This document shows, piece after piece, positions 33,294 through 42,014 of a DNA stretch of 64,000 nt. The DNA lies in the NCBI GenBank assembly GCA_014237855.1, contig JABACD010000003.1, positions 62,001 through 126,000 of the forward strand, given 5' to 3'. A model generated the notes under the pieces. It was not told the origin of the DNA and did not search any database. It was given only the letters and a program-made list of their open reading frames with translations. Position 1 is the stretch's first letter. Every line of letters starts with the position of its first letter. Made by a program: the position numbers and the translations under genes. The DNA is from Planctomycetota bacterium (GTDB lineage: Bacteria > Planctomycetota > UBA1135 > GCA-002686595).

Positions 33294-34041
33294 GCACGAA
33301 CTGCCTCTCGTGGAGTTCACGGGGGTCACGCTTGCCGTGGCCGATCTGCATCTCGACCCCTTCGATCAGGAACGCTGCCAGCGGTTCGCGGACTGGGCCC
33401 GAGGACTGAGTGCAGGCCGTCTCCTGATCCTCGGAGACCTGTTCGATGCCTGGGTAGGGCCTGCCCACGAGAGCGCTCCCGGAGCCAGTCTGGTGATCGA
33501 TTGCTTCCGTGAGCTGAGCCGCAATCAGTGCTCGGTCTGGATTCTGAAGGGCAACCGCGACTTTCTGCTCGGGAGCAGCTTCGAACAAGCGAGCGGAGCG
33601 CGAGTCTGCCCCGAAGGCCTGATCGGAGAACTCGGAGATGGAACGCGGGTTCTCTTCCTGCATGGGGACGAGCTCTGCACGCGCGACCTGGCCTACCAGA
33701 GGCTGCGTCGGGTGACTCACTCGAGACTTGTTCAGGTGCTCGGCCCGCGAGTGCCCCTGTTCTTCTCGCGCCGCATTGCTGCACGCTTGAGGCGGATCTC
33801 CAGGAATGCTGTCGCGCGTAAGCCATCCCAGGAGAAGTCGATCCAGGACCAGGCTGTTCGTGCCTTCTCAGAGCTCCACGGTTGCTCCGTACTCGTCTGT
33901 GGTCACGCCCATGAGGCTCGTGATCGAGAGCTGGAGGGGGGGCTGAGGGTGGTGATACTGGATGCCTTCGGCGATGGCCCAAGGGATACTCTGAAGGTGG
34001 GAGCGCAGTCGCTCCTTGGGCTGGAGTCCAGCGGACTCTAG
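33283..34041 (+). CDS. lpxH: UDP-2,3-diacylglucosamine diphosphatase-like phosphoesterase
   Basis: Calcineurin-like metallophosphoesterase of 252 residues from ATG 33283; the frame is open further upstream, but that part lies inside the regulator gene. The five metal motifs are visible: ADLHL (Asp21, His23), GDLFDAW, GNRDF, HGDE and GHAHEA. This set and the extra helical insert match LpxH, which hydrolyses UDP-2,3-diacylglucosamine to lipid X at the inner membrane during lipid A synthesis. The 11-base overlap with the upstream regulator suggests coupled translation. cmk starts 43 bases downstream. Other membrane phosphoesterases of this fold remain possible. Confidence 0.82.
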   Translation: MIAEHELPLVEFTGVTLAVADLHLDPFDQERCQRFADWARGLSAGRLLILGDLFDAWVGPAHESAPGASLVIDCFRELSRNQCSVWILKGNRDFLLGSSFEQASGARVCPEGLIGELGDGTRVLFLHGDELCTRDLAYQRLRRVTHSRLVQVLGPRVPLFFSRRIAARLRRISRNAVARKPSQEKSIQDQAVRAFSELHGCSVLVCGHAHEARDRELEGGLRVVILDAFGDGPRDTLKVGAQSLLGLESSGL

Positions 34042-34084
34042 GACGATGGACCGATCCGCATGCGTGGGTGATAAGCTTCGCACC

Positions 34085-34735
34085 ATGATCATCGCCATCG
34101 ACGGACCTGCCGGTGCAGGCAAGAGCACGATTGCCAGGCGTCTCGGGAGGGAGCTGGGGTTGTTCTTTCTCGACACGGGGGCGATGTATCGCTCGGTGGC
34201 AGCGGAGGCTCTCCGCCGTGGAGTCGACACGAGTGACGAGGCAGCTCTGGTCCAGGTAGCGCGAGGTATTGATCTACGCTTCGATGAAGAGGGTGAGATC
34301 TTCATCGATGGGCGTCCAGGCGGCCAGGAGATTCGAGCAAGTGCGGTGGACGGAATCGTCTCGGTCGTTGCGGCAGTGCCGGCGGTGCGTGCGGCCCTCG
34401 TACCCAAGCAAAAGCTGGTTGCCGAGCGTCAAGGCGGGGTGGTGGCAGAGGGCAGGGACATGACCACCGTGGTCTTCCCGGAGGCCGACTATCGGTTCTT
34501 CCTTGATGCCAGTGCCGCGGAGCGTGCACGCCGACGTGTCGCGCAGCGAGGCCAGCCCGAGCTTGAAGAGGAGATTCGTCGAAGTATGGAAGAGCGTGAT
34601 CGCATCGATTCAACACGAATGGACTCTCCCTTGCGTCTCGCAGCGGGGGTTCAGCGAGTGCAGACCGACGAGCTCACTGTTGATGAGGTTGTGGCCCACC
34701 TGCTGGAGGTCATTCGCGGAGGGGACCGGAGGTGA
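34085..34735 (+). CDS. cmk: Cytidylate kinase
   Basis: Phosphorylates CMP and dCMP with ATP. The P-loop GPAGAGKSTIA is at residues 8-18 of a 216-residue protein, a normal length. The start is ATG 34085 (MIIAIDGPAG); an in-frame start at 34016 lies inside lpxH. The CMP-binding region includes DTGAMYRS, and the lid has EGRDMTT and the Arg-rich part near ERARRRVAQRG. The order cmk-plsC-rpsA is common in bacteria. Its stop overlaps the GTG start of plsC by four bases. Confidence 0.95.
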   Translation: MIIAIDGPAGAGKSTIARRLGRELGLFFLDTGAMYRSVAAEALRRGVDTSDEAALVQVARGIDLRFDEEGEIFIDGRPGGQEIRASAVDGIVSVVAAVPAVRAALVPKQKLVAERQGGVVAEGRDMTTVVFPEADYRFFLDASAAERARRRVAQRGQPELEEEIRRSMEERDRIDSTRMDSPLRLAAGVQRVQTDELTVDEVVAHLLEVIRGGDRR

Positions 34736-35409
34736 GCGCCCCTGCTCAGACCTCGTCAGGCCTGCCGCGGGACACGTCAGACCAACCTCCTCTCAAGATC
34801 TTCGTCCACAAGACACTTGTCTACAGGCTCTGCCGAGGAGGGGTTTGGCTGTATCTGAAGCTGCGCAACAGGATGCGGGTCGAGGGGCGCGAGCAGGTAC
34901 CTGCCGAGGGGGGGGCCTTGATCGTGGCCAACCACCAGTCCGTGCTGGACATACCGCTGATGGCCGCCTCGACGTCTCGCCACATCTCGTTTGTGGCTCG
35001 CAAGAGCCTGGCCAAATCCTGGCTTCTGGGTTTCATCATGCGCCAGTGTGGCGCAGTCCTGATCGATCGCGGAGCAGGTGATCGAACGGCGATGCGTGAG
35101 ATGGTCGAGCACCTGACCCGGGGCGACCTGGTGGCAATCTTTCCCGAGGGCACCCGTACCCAGGACGGGAGCGTGGGCGAATTCAAGCGAGGGGCTCTGC
35201 TGGCAGCGCGCAAGGCTAAAGTCCCCTTGCTGCCTGCATCCATCAATGGATCCTTTGGGATCTGGCCAAGGACGCAGAAATTCCCGGGTCGCGGCCGAAT
35301 CTCGGTCAGATACTCCCCGTTATTGCCGGCCGATGGAGAGAATGCGCTCAGCGGGGTCCGCAGCGCTGTGGTTGCGGGTGTCTGCCCCACCAGCGGTCCG
35401 TCCCGATAG
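34732..35409 (+). CDS. plsC: 1-acyl-sn-glycerol-3-phosphate acyltransferase
   Basis: Adds the second acyl chain to lysophosphatidate in phospholipid synthesis. The HX4D catalytic motif is NHQSVLD (about residues 64-70) and the glycerophosphate-binding motif is FPEGTRT (about 138-144) in a 225-residue protein. An N-terminal hydrophobic/basic stretch would hold it at the membrane. The start is a GTG at 34732 within GGAGGTGA, overlapping the cmk stop, with the GGAGG of the upstream codons as ribosome site. The C-terminus after the acyltransferase fold is short and unremarkable. rpsA follows after 213 bases, which hold a stable inverted repeat. Confidence 0.9.
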   Translation: MSAPAQTSSGLPRDTSDQPPLKIFVHKTLVYRLCRGGVWLYLKLRNRMRVEGREQVPAEGGALIVANHQSVLDIPLMAASTSRHISFVARKSLAKSWLLGFIMRQCGAVLIDRGAGDRTAMREMVEHLTRGDLVAIFPEGTRTQDGSVGEFKRGALLAARKAKVPLLPASINGSFGIWPRTQKFPGRGRISVRYSPLLPADGENALSGVRSAVVAGVCPTSGPSR

Positions 35410-35481
35410 GGGGCGTTTCCGGGCCAATCTTCCGCCAAAAGCTCTCCGCTGGCTCGCCTGCAGCCGATAGACTCCCGCGTT

Positions 35482-35503
35482 CGCCCTGGGCCTCTCCAGG
35501 GCG
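35482..35503 (+). other. Inverted repeat between plsC and rpsA
   Basis: CGCCCTGG (35482-35489) and CCAGGGCG (35496-35503) form a perfect 8-bp stem with a 6-base loop, 120 bases before rpsA. No T-run follows, so it is not a classical terminator. It may be an RNA structure in the rpsA leader or an operator; S1 is often autoregulated through its leader. The rest of 35410-35622 shows no strong -35/-10 pair. Confidence 0.35.
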
Positions 35504-35622
35504 GCGAAGCCCCCGGCCAGCCCCGCCGCCGACGACTGTCGAGTGTGCACTTGCTCCGGAGGATTCGAAGCCTCGTCCCTTGAGATGGTTCCCCGGCGAA
35601 CCCACCCCGCTCTTACATCTTC

Positions 35623-37596
35623 ATGGCTATTGCCTCTCAGCGCCTCAAGCGCTTCGACCTCGACCCCGACGATCTGGACAAGAAGCTCCAGGCAGCGCTC
35701 GGCGACTTTTCCGAACAGGCCTTTGACGAGGTCTTGGCGACCTCGGTCAAGGACATCAAGCCCGGCACGATAGTCATCGCCATCGTCGACTCGGTCGACG
35801 ACAAGACCAAGATGGTCGTGATGGACATCGGCGGCAAGTCCGAGGGACAGATCCCTCTCGCCGAGTTTGGCGAGGAGCTGCCGTCCAAAGGTCAGGAGTT
35901 CGAAGTCTTCTACGAGGGAGAGGATCCCTACGAGAACACTGCCAACCTCTCGAAGCGACGCGCTGATCGTCTACGAGCCTGGGAGCGGATCTCGGTCAAG
36001 TACCAGGAAGGAGACGAGGTTCAGGGCATCGTCCTGCGCAAGATCAAGGGCGGCCTCCTTGTCGATGTGGAAGGCGTCAACGTCTTCCTGCCTGCGAGTC
36101 AGGTCGACCTGCGACGTACCCACGACATCTCGGCCTTCATCGAAGAGCCGATCCGTGCTCGGATCATCAAGATCGATCCGGAGCGCATGAACATCGTGGT
36201 CTCCAGGCGCAAGCTGCTCGAAGAAGAGCGCCAGCGTCTCAAGGAGACCCTGCTCAGCGATATCGAGGAGAATCAGGTGCGCATGGGCGTGGTCAAGAAC
36301 ATCGCCGACTTCGGTGTGTTCGTCGACCTCGGCGGCATCGACGGTCTCCTACACATCACTGATATGTCCTGGGGCCGCATCAGCCATCCCTCGAAGATGG
36401 TGGAGATCGACCAGGAGATCGAGGTCATGGTGCTGCGTATCGACCGCGATCGCGAGCGCATTGCGCTGGGCCTCAAGCAAAAGCAAGCCTCTCCGTGGGA
36501 GGGCATCGACAAGCGCTACCCCGTCAACTCGAAGCAGAAGGGCAATGTGGTCAACATCATGTCCTACGGAGCTTTCGTGAAGCTCGAGGACGGTATCGAG
36601 GGTCTTGTTCACATCTCCGAGATGTCCTGGACTCGTCGCATCAACCACCCCTCCGAGCTGGTCTCCAGCGGAGAAGAGGTCGAGGTTGTCGTCCTCGATA
36701 TCGACAACGAGAAGCAGGAAATCTCTCTCGGCATGAAGCAGGCCGAAGCGAACCCCTGGGATCTTGTCGATGATCACTACCCCGTGGGGACGGTCATCGA
36801 GGGCAGTGTCCGCAACCTGACCTCCTACGGTGCATTCGTGGAGATCGAGGAGGGCATCGACGGTCTTCTGCACATCACCGACATGAGCTGGACCAAGAAG
36901 GTCACGCACCCGTCGGAGGTCGTCAAGAAGGGCGACAAGGTGCAGTGCGTCGTGCTCAGTGTCGACAAGGAGAAGAAGCGGATTGCCCTGGGTATGAAGC
37001 AGCTCACTCCTGACCCGTGGATGGACGAGATTGCCAACAAGTATCACATCGGCGATCTTCTCTCCGGCTACGTGACGAAGACCACCAGCTTTGGTGTCTT
37101 TGTGAAGCTCGAGAACGAACTCGAAGGGCTCCTGCACATCTCTGAACTGTCTGACACCAAGATCTCTTCACCGGAAGAGGTCCTGCGTCCAGGCATGAAG
37201 GTCGAGGTTCGAGTGATTCGTGTCGACATCGAGGAGCGCAAGATTGGCCTCTCCTTCGTCCATGCGGACTTCGAAGAGAACGTCGAGATCCAGAACCAGA
37301 TTCAGGAGGACAACGCCTCCGGCAAGACTGCCGAAGAGGCCGCTGCGCGACTCGAGCGTGAGGCCGGCGGCGCAGGCGAAGTTCCTGCAGCTCCGAACGT
37401 ACCCCCTGCGGCAAAGATTGAGGAAGCCGCCGCGCCTGCGGAAGAGGCTCCCGCCGAGGAGGCCGCCGCTGTGGAGGCTCCCGCTGCCGAGGCTCCCGCT
37501 GCCGAGGCTCCCGCGGTCGAAGAGGCTCCCGCCGAGGAGGCTCCTGCAGAGGCCGAGGCAGCCAGTGAGGAAGGTGAGAAGCCCAGCGAAGGCTGA
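35623..37596 (+). CDS. rpsA: 30S ribosomal protein S1
   Basis: Binds mRNA on the small ribosomal subunit. There are about six S1 RNA-binding repeats over residues 45-565, with the typical phrase G-x-F-V-x-L-x-G-I-x-G-L-x-H-I visible five times (for example GLLHITDMSW, GLVHISEMSW, GLLHISELSD). The 657-residue length exceeds the usual 557 because of a C-terminal tail (about 575-657) made almost wholly of Ala, Glu and Pro, with repeated APAAE and APAEEA units. The ATG at 35623 has no strong Shine-Dalgarno sequence. A strong terminator follows at 37625. Expression is probably independent of plsC. Confidence 0.95.
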   Translation: MAIASQRLKRFDLDPDDLDKKLQAALGDFSEQAFDEVLATSVKDIKPGTIVIAIVDSVDDKTKMVVMDIGGKSEGQIPLAEFGEELPSKGQEFEVFYEGEDPYENTANLSKRRADRLRAWERISVKYQEGDEVQGIVLRKIKGGLLVDVEGVNVFLPASQVDLRRTHDISAFIEEPIRARIIKIDPERMNIVVSRRKLLEEERQRLKETLLSDIEENQVRMGVVKNIADFGVFVDLGGIDGLLHITDMSWGRISHPSKMVEIDQEIEVMVLRIDRDRERIALGLKQKQASPWEGIDKRYPVNSKQKGNVVNIMSYGAFVKLEDGIEGLVHISEMSWTRRINHPSELVSSGEEVEVVVLDIDNEKQEISLGMKQAEANPWDLVDDHYPVGTVIEGSVRNLTSYGAFVEIEEGIDGLLHITDMSWTKKVTHPSEVVKKGDKVQCVVLSVDKEKKRIALGMKQLTPDPWMDEIANKYHIGDLLSGYVTKTTSFGVFVKLENELEGLLHISELSDTKISSPEEVLRPGMKVEVRVIRVDIEERKIGLSFVHADFEENVEIQNQIQEDNASGKTAEEAAARLEREAGGAGEVPAAPNVPPAAKIEEAAAPAEEAPAEEAAAVEAPAAEAPAAEAPAVEEAPAEEAPAEAEAASEEGEKPSEG

Positions 37597-37624
37597 AGGT
37601 AACCCTGGACTCTTGATCACGAGT

Positions 37625-37662
37625 GCCCCCCAGCCGGTTTGGTTGGGGGGCGCTCTTTTCTT
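37625..37662 (+). terminator. Intrinsic terminator of rpsA
   Basis: GCCCCCCAGCC (37625-37635) pairs with GGTTGGGGGGC (37641-37651) with one G-T wobble around a 5-base loop. GCTCTTTTCTT follows with a short T-rich run. It lies 28 bases after the rpsA stop and is the clearest intrinsic terminator in the window. Confidence 0.9.
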
Positions 37663-37732
37663 GTCCAGCTGGTGATCGGCCTCGTGGAGCATTGCCCGAC
37701 TCGGTCTTGACGATTCTCGGTTTCGATTGAGA

Positions 37733-37752
37733 AGCGAGTGGATAGACTCGCT
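37733..37752. promoter_or_regulatory. Inverted repeat before the lipoprotein start
   Basis: AGCGAGT (37733-37739) and ACTCGCT (37746-37752) form a perfect 7-bp inverted repeat with a 6-base centre, ending 6 bases before the preferred ATG at 37759. A TTGACG (-35-like) lies about 27 bases upstream, but no matching -10 was found. It could be an operator or a hairpin that hides the start. Confidence 0.3.
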
Positions 37753-37758
37753 ATTCGG

Positions 37759-38799
37759 ATGTGGAACACGAGCACCCAGCTCTTCTTGGCCCTGCTCCTG
37801 CTCTGCAGCTGCCGAGGGATCGAGGAGGCCCTCGACACGCCAGAGGGGGTCGTCTTGCCGGCAGAGAGCCTTGAGAGCAGGCGGGACATGACCCGGGGAG
37901 TTCCGCCAGAGTTTGTTCCGGCGCTGGAGGCTATCCAGCAGTCACTCGAGACCAACGATGAGCTGAGCGCGCGGCGAATCCTGGCCCTGTTGCTGGAGCG
38001 CAAGCCGGTGGGGCGAACTCTAGAGCTCGCACAGGGCTTTGAGCGAATCCTCGCAGCCCGGATGAGAATCCGCTGGCTGGATCTGCGCTTGGAGGCCTTC
38101 GAGGAGCCCGGAGTTCCCGGTCGCTTCAAGCTCGATCTGGTTGTCTCTCAGCGCGGACCCGAGGACCTGCGCCTCAGGGTTGGGGGGGCGCGACTGATGG
38201 TCCGCAAGTACGCAATTGATCCGGATGGGCGTGAGCGTCGCGGGACACGCCGGGATGGAGTTCCCTTTCCCGACGAGATCTTGATCGAGTCCGGAGGTGT
38301 CGAACAGCGCTTCGAGGTGGCCCTCTTGGAGTTGAGTGCACCAGCGGACATCCTGGCCTTCTCCTTCCTGCTGGCCCTTGAGTTCCTTCCGGGCGAGTTC
38401 GTGATGGCGGATGGGCGCTATCTGCCGGTGCAACGAATTCCACCTCCTGAACTCGAACTCGTACGCCTGGCAAAGGTCCTGCCCACAGCAGCTGTCGAAC
38501 CGCAGGAGCTCTACGACTATGTGGCTCAGGGGCGCATCTACGTCCCAGCCCTGCTCGAGAGGACCGTTCGGATTCCACCCTCGAGACGGGGTGAGACCCT
38601 TGATCTGCTGGAGCCGCTGGTCCAGAAACTCAATGTGATCGAGCTGGAGCTCCTGGTCCCAGCCTTGCGGTGGCTGTCGCGAACGATCCGGCCGGGGGGC
38701 GATCCGGAGGCCTGGCGCTCCTGGATGGCTTTACGCAGGGAGCAGTCTGAAGCGCTGGAGATGCCCGACTGGGACCGCGTGGACCTGCCGCAGCGCTGA
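37759..38799 (+). CDS. Probable lipoprotein of unknown function
   Basis: I do not recognise this 346-residue protein. From ATG 37759 it starts with a short signal of six leucines and alanines ending LLCSCRG, a plausible lipobox (Cys18). A GTG at 37738 would add seven residues. The first part is helical (about 45-100, TPR-like in feel). The middle (about 105-215) is beta-rich with FKLDLVVSQRGPEDLRL, and the end is helical again. No catalytic motif is seen. It stands between the rpsA terminator and tyrS, 63 bases before the latter, on the same strand. Confidence 0.7.
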   Translation: MWNTSTQLFLALLLLCSCRGIEEALDTPEGVVLPAESLESRRDMTRGVPPEFVPALEAIQQSLETNDELSARRILALLLERKPVGRTLELAQGFERILAARMRIRWLDLRLEAFEEPGVPGRFKLDLVVSQRGPEDLRLRVGGARLMVRKYAIDPDGRERRGTRRDGVPFPDEILIESGGVEQRFEVALLELSAPADILAFSFLLALEFLPGEFVMADGRYLPVQRIPPPELELVRLAKVLPTAAVEPQELYDYVAQGRIYVPALLERTVRIPPSRRGETLDLLEPLVQKLNVIELELLVPALRWLSRTIRPGGDPEAWRSWMALRREQSEALEMPDWDRVDLPQR

Positions 38800-38862
38800 G
38801 TCTGTCAAGGAGACTGGCAGAGGCCTCTCGGAACTCCAGGGGGCTGACGCTATTCTTCAGTG

Positions 38863-40059
38863 ATGGATCCCAATGTCTCCACCCACCTCGCCGCTTTCAA
38901 GCGCGGTTGCGTCGATCTGATCGAGGAAAAGCAGCTCGTCGGTCTCCTCGAGAAGAGCGTCGCCGAACAGCGGCCTCTGCGGATCAAGTTCGGGATGGAC
39001 CCGAGCAGCCCCGACCTGCATGTGGGGCATGGCGTACCGTTGATGAAGCTCCGCGACCTCCAACAGCTCGGCCATGAAATCGTGCTGATCGTCGGAGACT
39101 CGACGGCGATGGTCGGCGACCCAAGCGGGAGGAACAAGCTGAGGCCGGTTCTCACAAGGGAGCAGGTCGAGGAGAACCTGCAGACATACACCGAGCAGGC
39201 CTCGCGAGTTCTGGACATGTCGGTCACCGAAGTGCGACGGAACTCCGAGTGGTTCGACAAGATGGACTTCTACGATGTGCTCAAGCTCACCAGTCGGATG
39301 ACGGTGGCTCGAATGATCGAACGCGACACCTTCCAGAAGCGGATGAAGGATCAGGAGCCGATCGGCATCCACGAGTTTCTCTACCCGCTGATGCAGGGGT
39401 GGGACTCGGTGGAGATTCAGTGTGACGTGGAGCTCGGCGGTACGGATCAGCTGTTCAATCTGCTGGTGGGGCGTCATCTCCAGGAGCAATGTGAGCAAAG
39501 ACCTCAGGTTTGCATCACCACCCCTCTCATCAATGGCCTCGATGGTCGCAAGATGAGCAAGTCCTACGAGAATGCCGTGGGGATTACCGACGAGCCAAGG
39601 GACATGTTTGGCAAGGTGATGGCCATCGATGACGAGGTCATGGAGTCGTGGTTCTTGGCCGTGACTCGAGTTCCGGAACCGGAATTCCGGGAGATCCTCA
39701 GCGGGCATCCTCGAGAGGCCAAGGCGCGGCTGGCTCAGGAGATCACCGCTTTCTACCACGATGAGCTGGCCGCCGGAGCCGCCCGGGAGGCCTTCGACAA
39801 TCAGTTCAGGGATCGTCAGCTTCCAAGCGACATTCCTGAGATGCCATGGCCAGGTGAGCAGAATGAGCTGCCCCTGCCGAGCCTGCTGCGCGAGCTAGGC
39901 CTGGCCAAGTCGACCTCGGAGGCTCGTCGTCTCATCGAGCAGGGTGGCGTCAGGCTGGACGGCGAGGTCAACAAGGACTCGAAGGCCAGCGTGGTCAGAC
40001 CTCAAGGGGAGCTACTGGTTCAGGTCGGAAAGCGCCGATTCACCAGGGTCCAGGGCTAG
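38863..40059 (+). CDS. tyrS: Tyrosyl-tRNA synthetase
   Basis: Class Ic aminoacyl-tRNA synthetase of 398 residues. The HIGH-type motif appears as HVGHG (residues 53-57) and the KMSKS loop as GRKMSKSYEN. The family motif GGTDQLFNLLVGR and the C-terminal S4 domain (about 330-398, with SEARRLIEQGGV) are present. This matches the longer TyrS class that pairs with HVGH. ATG 38863 is preferred to the GTG one codon earlier. No T-box or other leader is recognisable in the 63 bases upstream. It ends 33 bases from a convergent lipoprotein gene without an obvious terminator. Confidence 0.96.
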   Translation: MDPNVSTHLAAFKRGCVDLIEEKQLVGLLEKSVAEQRPLRIKFGMDPSSPDLHVGHGVPLMKLRDLQQLGHEIVLIVGDSTAMVGDPSGRNKLRPVLTREQVEENLQTYTEQASRVLDMSVTEVRRNSEWFDKMDFYDVLKLTSRMTVARMIERDTFQKRMKDQEPIGIHEFLYPLMQGWDSVEIQCDVELGGTDQLFNLLVGRHLQEQCEQRPQVCITTPLINGLDGRKMSKSYENAVGITDEPRDMFGKVMAIDDEVMESWFLAVTRVPEPEFREILSGHPREAKARLAQEITAFYHDELAAGAAREAFDNQFRDRQLPSDIPEMPWPGEQNELPLPSLLRELGLAKSTSEARRLIEQGGVRLDGEVNKDSKASVVRPQGELLVQVGKRRFTRVQG

Positions 40060-40092
40060 CTCCGCCGAGGCCTGGGGCATGGGGTTCTGAAG

Positions 40093-41229
40093 TCAAGGCC
40101 CCCGGTAGATGAACTTCACTTCCACCGGATCCAGGTTCGGATCGTCGAGGGTTAGCTGAACCACCCCCGTCAGCATGGAGGTCTCCGGCAGCTCAGGGGC
40201 CTCGACCACCACATTCCATCTCGAGCTTCGTCCTTCGGCGTCGGGTGATAGGGCCTCGTAGCGCACGATCAATGCGTCCAGTCCCTTGCCCTGCAACAGT
40301 GCGTCGACAATCTTGATTCGATGGCCGGGAGCGAGTGCGGTCAAGGTTCCCTGGCCGGTGAGGCCCTTGCCGTCTTCGGCTGCAGCGAGGCCCAGCAACG
40401 TGGGGAACATGACCACATCAGGGACGACCTGGCCGGTCACCGGGATCAGAACGGGAATCCCCTCGCCATCTTCTGAGAAACTCGAAGTCTGGAGCCGGAG
40501 CTCTCCCTTGAACGGGCCCAGCTCAAGCGGGGGCAAGAGCGATACCTGAACTCGCCAGAGAGTTTCCCCCATGGGGCTTAGCTCAGCGATGGTCACATCA
40601 AGGCCCTCGGTGGCTTCCAGTAGTTCTTCTATCCCGACCTGTGCGCCGGGTAGGGCGGTGATGATGTCGGAGGATCCGCTCTTACCACTCGAGACCGGTA
40701 TGTTCCCCAGGTTGATGGTGGTTGGTGTGACCTGGAAGTGCTCGTTAGCGATCAGATGCATCTCGAAACGCAGGTAGGGCGTGTTGAGCGAGTCGCACCT
40801 GACGAGAACGGCGGATAGCTTGTCCACGTTCTTGACCTTGACATGATTGGTGTCGATCTCAACCTCGAGAGATGCGGTGACCCCCGGGGGCAAGGTGATC
40901 ACTGGCGTGCCACGACGCTTGCCTCGTACCACCTCGCCGCTCTCGTCACGGTAGCTGATCAAGGGGATCGTGCAGCTGCAGGCAGGGGTCATGTCCTGGA
41001 TGGTGACCGGGACGCTGTCGGTGTTCAGCAACTGGTAGGTGTGCTTCACCTTGGTCCCGTTCGGGACCTCCCCGAAGTCCACGAAGTAGTCCCGCTCGTT
41101 CGTCGGATTCTGAATGACCAGCCCCGAGCCCTCCTGGGCAGCCTGCGTCGTCTCATGGCCGCATCCGCTGGTGGCGGCGATCAGGGCCAGGGGAGCGAGA
41201 AGGTGCAGGGGGGTGATTCGGTAGTTCAT
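40093..41229 (-). CDS. DUF1573 lipoprotein
   Basis: Exported protein of 378 residues from ATG 41229; an open frame continues 22 codons upstream without signal character. The signal peptide ends AATSGC, a probable lipoprotein site. The N-terminal domain with VDFGEVPNGTKVKHTYQLLNT and PACSCT is the DUF1573 immunoglobulin-like module, common in planctomycetes and Bacteroidetes, where Cys-x-Cys-Thr is the hallmark. Two or three further beta-sandwich units follow. Its function is unknown; it is probably periplasmic or surface-exposed. It diverges from a P-loop kinase across 161 bases (41230-41390), where GTGGAATCG occurs twice. Confidence 0.82.
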   Translation of the reverse strand: MNYRITPLHLLAPLALIAATSGCGHETTQAAQEGSGLVIQNPTNERDYFVDFGEVPNGTKVKHTYQLLNTDSVPVTIQDMTPACSCTIPLISYRDESGEVVRGKRRGTPVITLPPGVTASLEVEIDTNHVKVKNVDKLSAVLVRCDSLNTPYLRFEMHLIANEHFQVTPTTINLGNIPVSSGKSGSSDIITALPGAQVGIEELLEATEGLDVTIAELSPMGETLWRVQVSLLPPLELGPFKGELRLQTSSFSEDGEGIPVLIPVTGQVVPDVVMFPTLLGLAAAEDGKGLTGQGTLTALAPGHRIKIVDALLQGKGLDALIVRYEALSPDAEGRSSRWNVVVEAPELPETSMLTGVVQLTLDDPNLDPVEVKFIYRGP

Positions 41230-41390
41230 GGGCGGGGCTGGGGCCGGTGGGGTGGAATCGTAGCGTGATTGGCCCTCTCCTGAGAGCAGCCTCAAGCAAG
41301 TTCCCTGCCGGTAGTGGAATCGGGACTGGCGCCCAATCGTTAGATTTGCTGTGCGGAACCGACACTCCCGGTGGTGAGGAAGCGCACATC

Positions 41391-42014
41391 ATGGACTCAG
41401 AGGACCCCAGGACAGGATTACCAGAGCCACTGCCGTGGCGAGCTCGTCGTATCTGGGTGGTGGGGAGTTGCGGGAGCGGCAAGACAACCCTGGCCCGCCG
41501 CATCGGGGATCTCTTTGGAGTCAGCTCGGTACACCTGGATGACTACCTCTGGCTACCTGGCTGGCAGCTACGAGAGCGCGAGCAGATGCTCGAAATGGTC
41601 GAGGGACGACTCTCGGGTGACGAGTGGGTCATGGAGGGGAATCTGGGCCGTGACGCCGTGCGGCTCTGGAAGATTGCAGATCGCGCCGATGTGATTGTCT
41701 GGATCGATCTTTCTCTCCGGGTGACCTTCTGGCGACTTGTGAAGCGCTGCCTACGCCGAGCCCTCTTGCGAGAGGAGTGCTGCAACGGAAATCGAGAGAC
41801 CTTGAGGCAGGCACTCTTCAGTCGCCACTCGATCCTGCTGTATGCCTGGTCAACCCGGCACAAGCGCCGCGTGATCTACAGCCACATGTTGAAGACCAGG
41901 CGACACGTCCGCCTCCGCAGCGCGGAGGAGGTGCGTGGATGGTTGGATGCACTTGCGATTCCACTCGAGGAATCGAGGTCGCCCGGTGTCCTCAGTTCGT
42001 TAGCTGGCGTGTGA
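41391..42014 (+). CDS. P-loop kinase, adenylate-kinase/FlaR-like
   Basis: Protein of 207 residues from ATG 41391; the frame is open 48 codons further upstream, but that part lies in the divergent promoter region. Walker A GSCGSGKTT is about residues 25-33. HLDDYLWLPGW is the substrate-side motif and WVMEGNLG the third typical piece of the topology-modulation (FlaR)-like kinases that are related to adenylate and shikimate kinases. The substrate is unknown. Its last 23 bases overlap the convergent aldehyde dehydrogenase gene. Confidence 0.78.
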   Translation: MDSEDPRTGLPEPLPWRARRIWVVGSCGSGKTTLARRIGDLFGVSSVHLDDYLWLPGWQLREREQMLEMVEGRLSGDEWVMEGNLGRDAVRLWKIADRADVIVWIDLSLRVTFWRLVKRCLRRALLREECCNGNRETLRQALFSRHSILLYAWSTRHKRRVIYSHMLKTRRHVRLRSAEEVRGWLDALAIPLEESRSPGVLSSLAGV

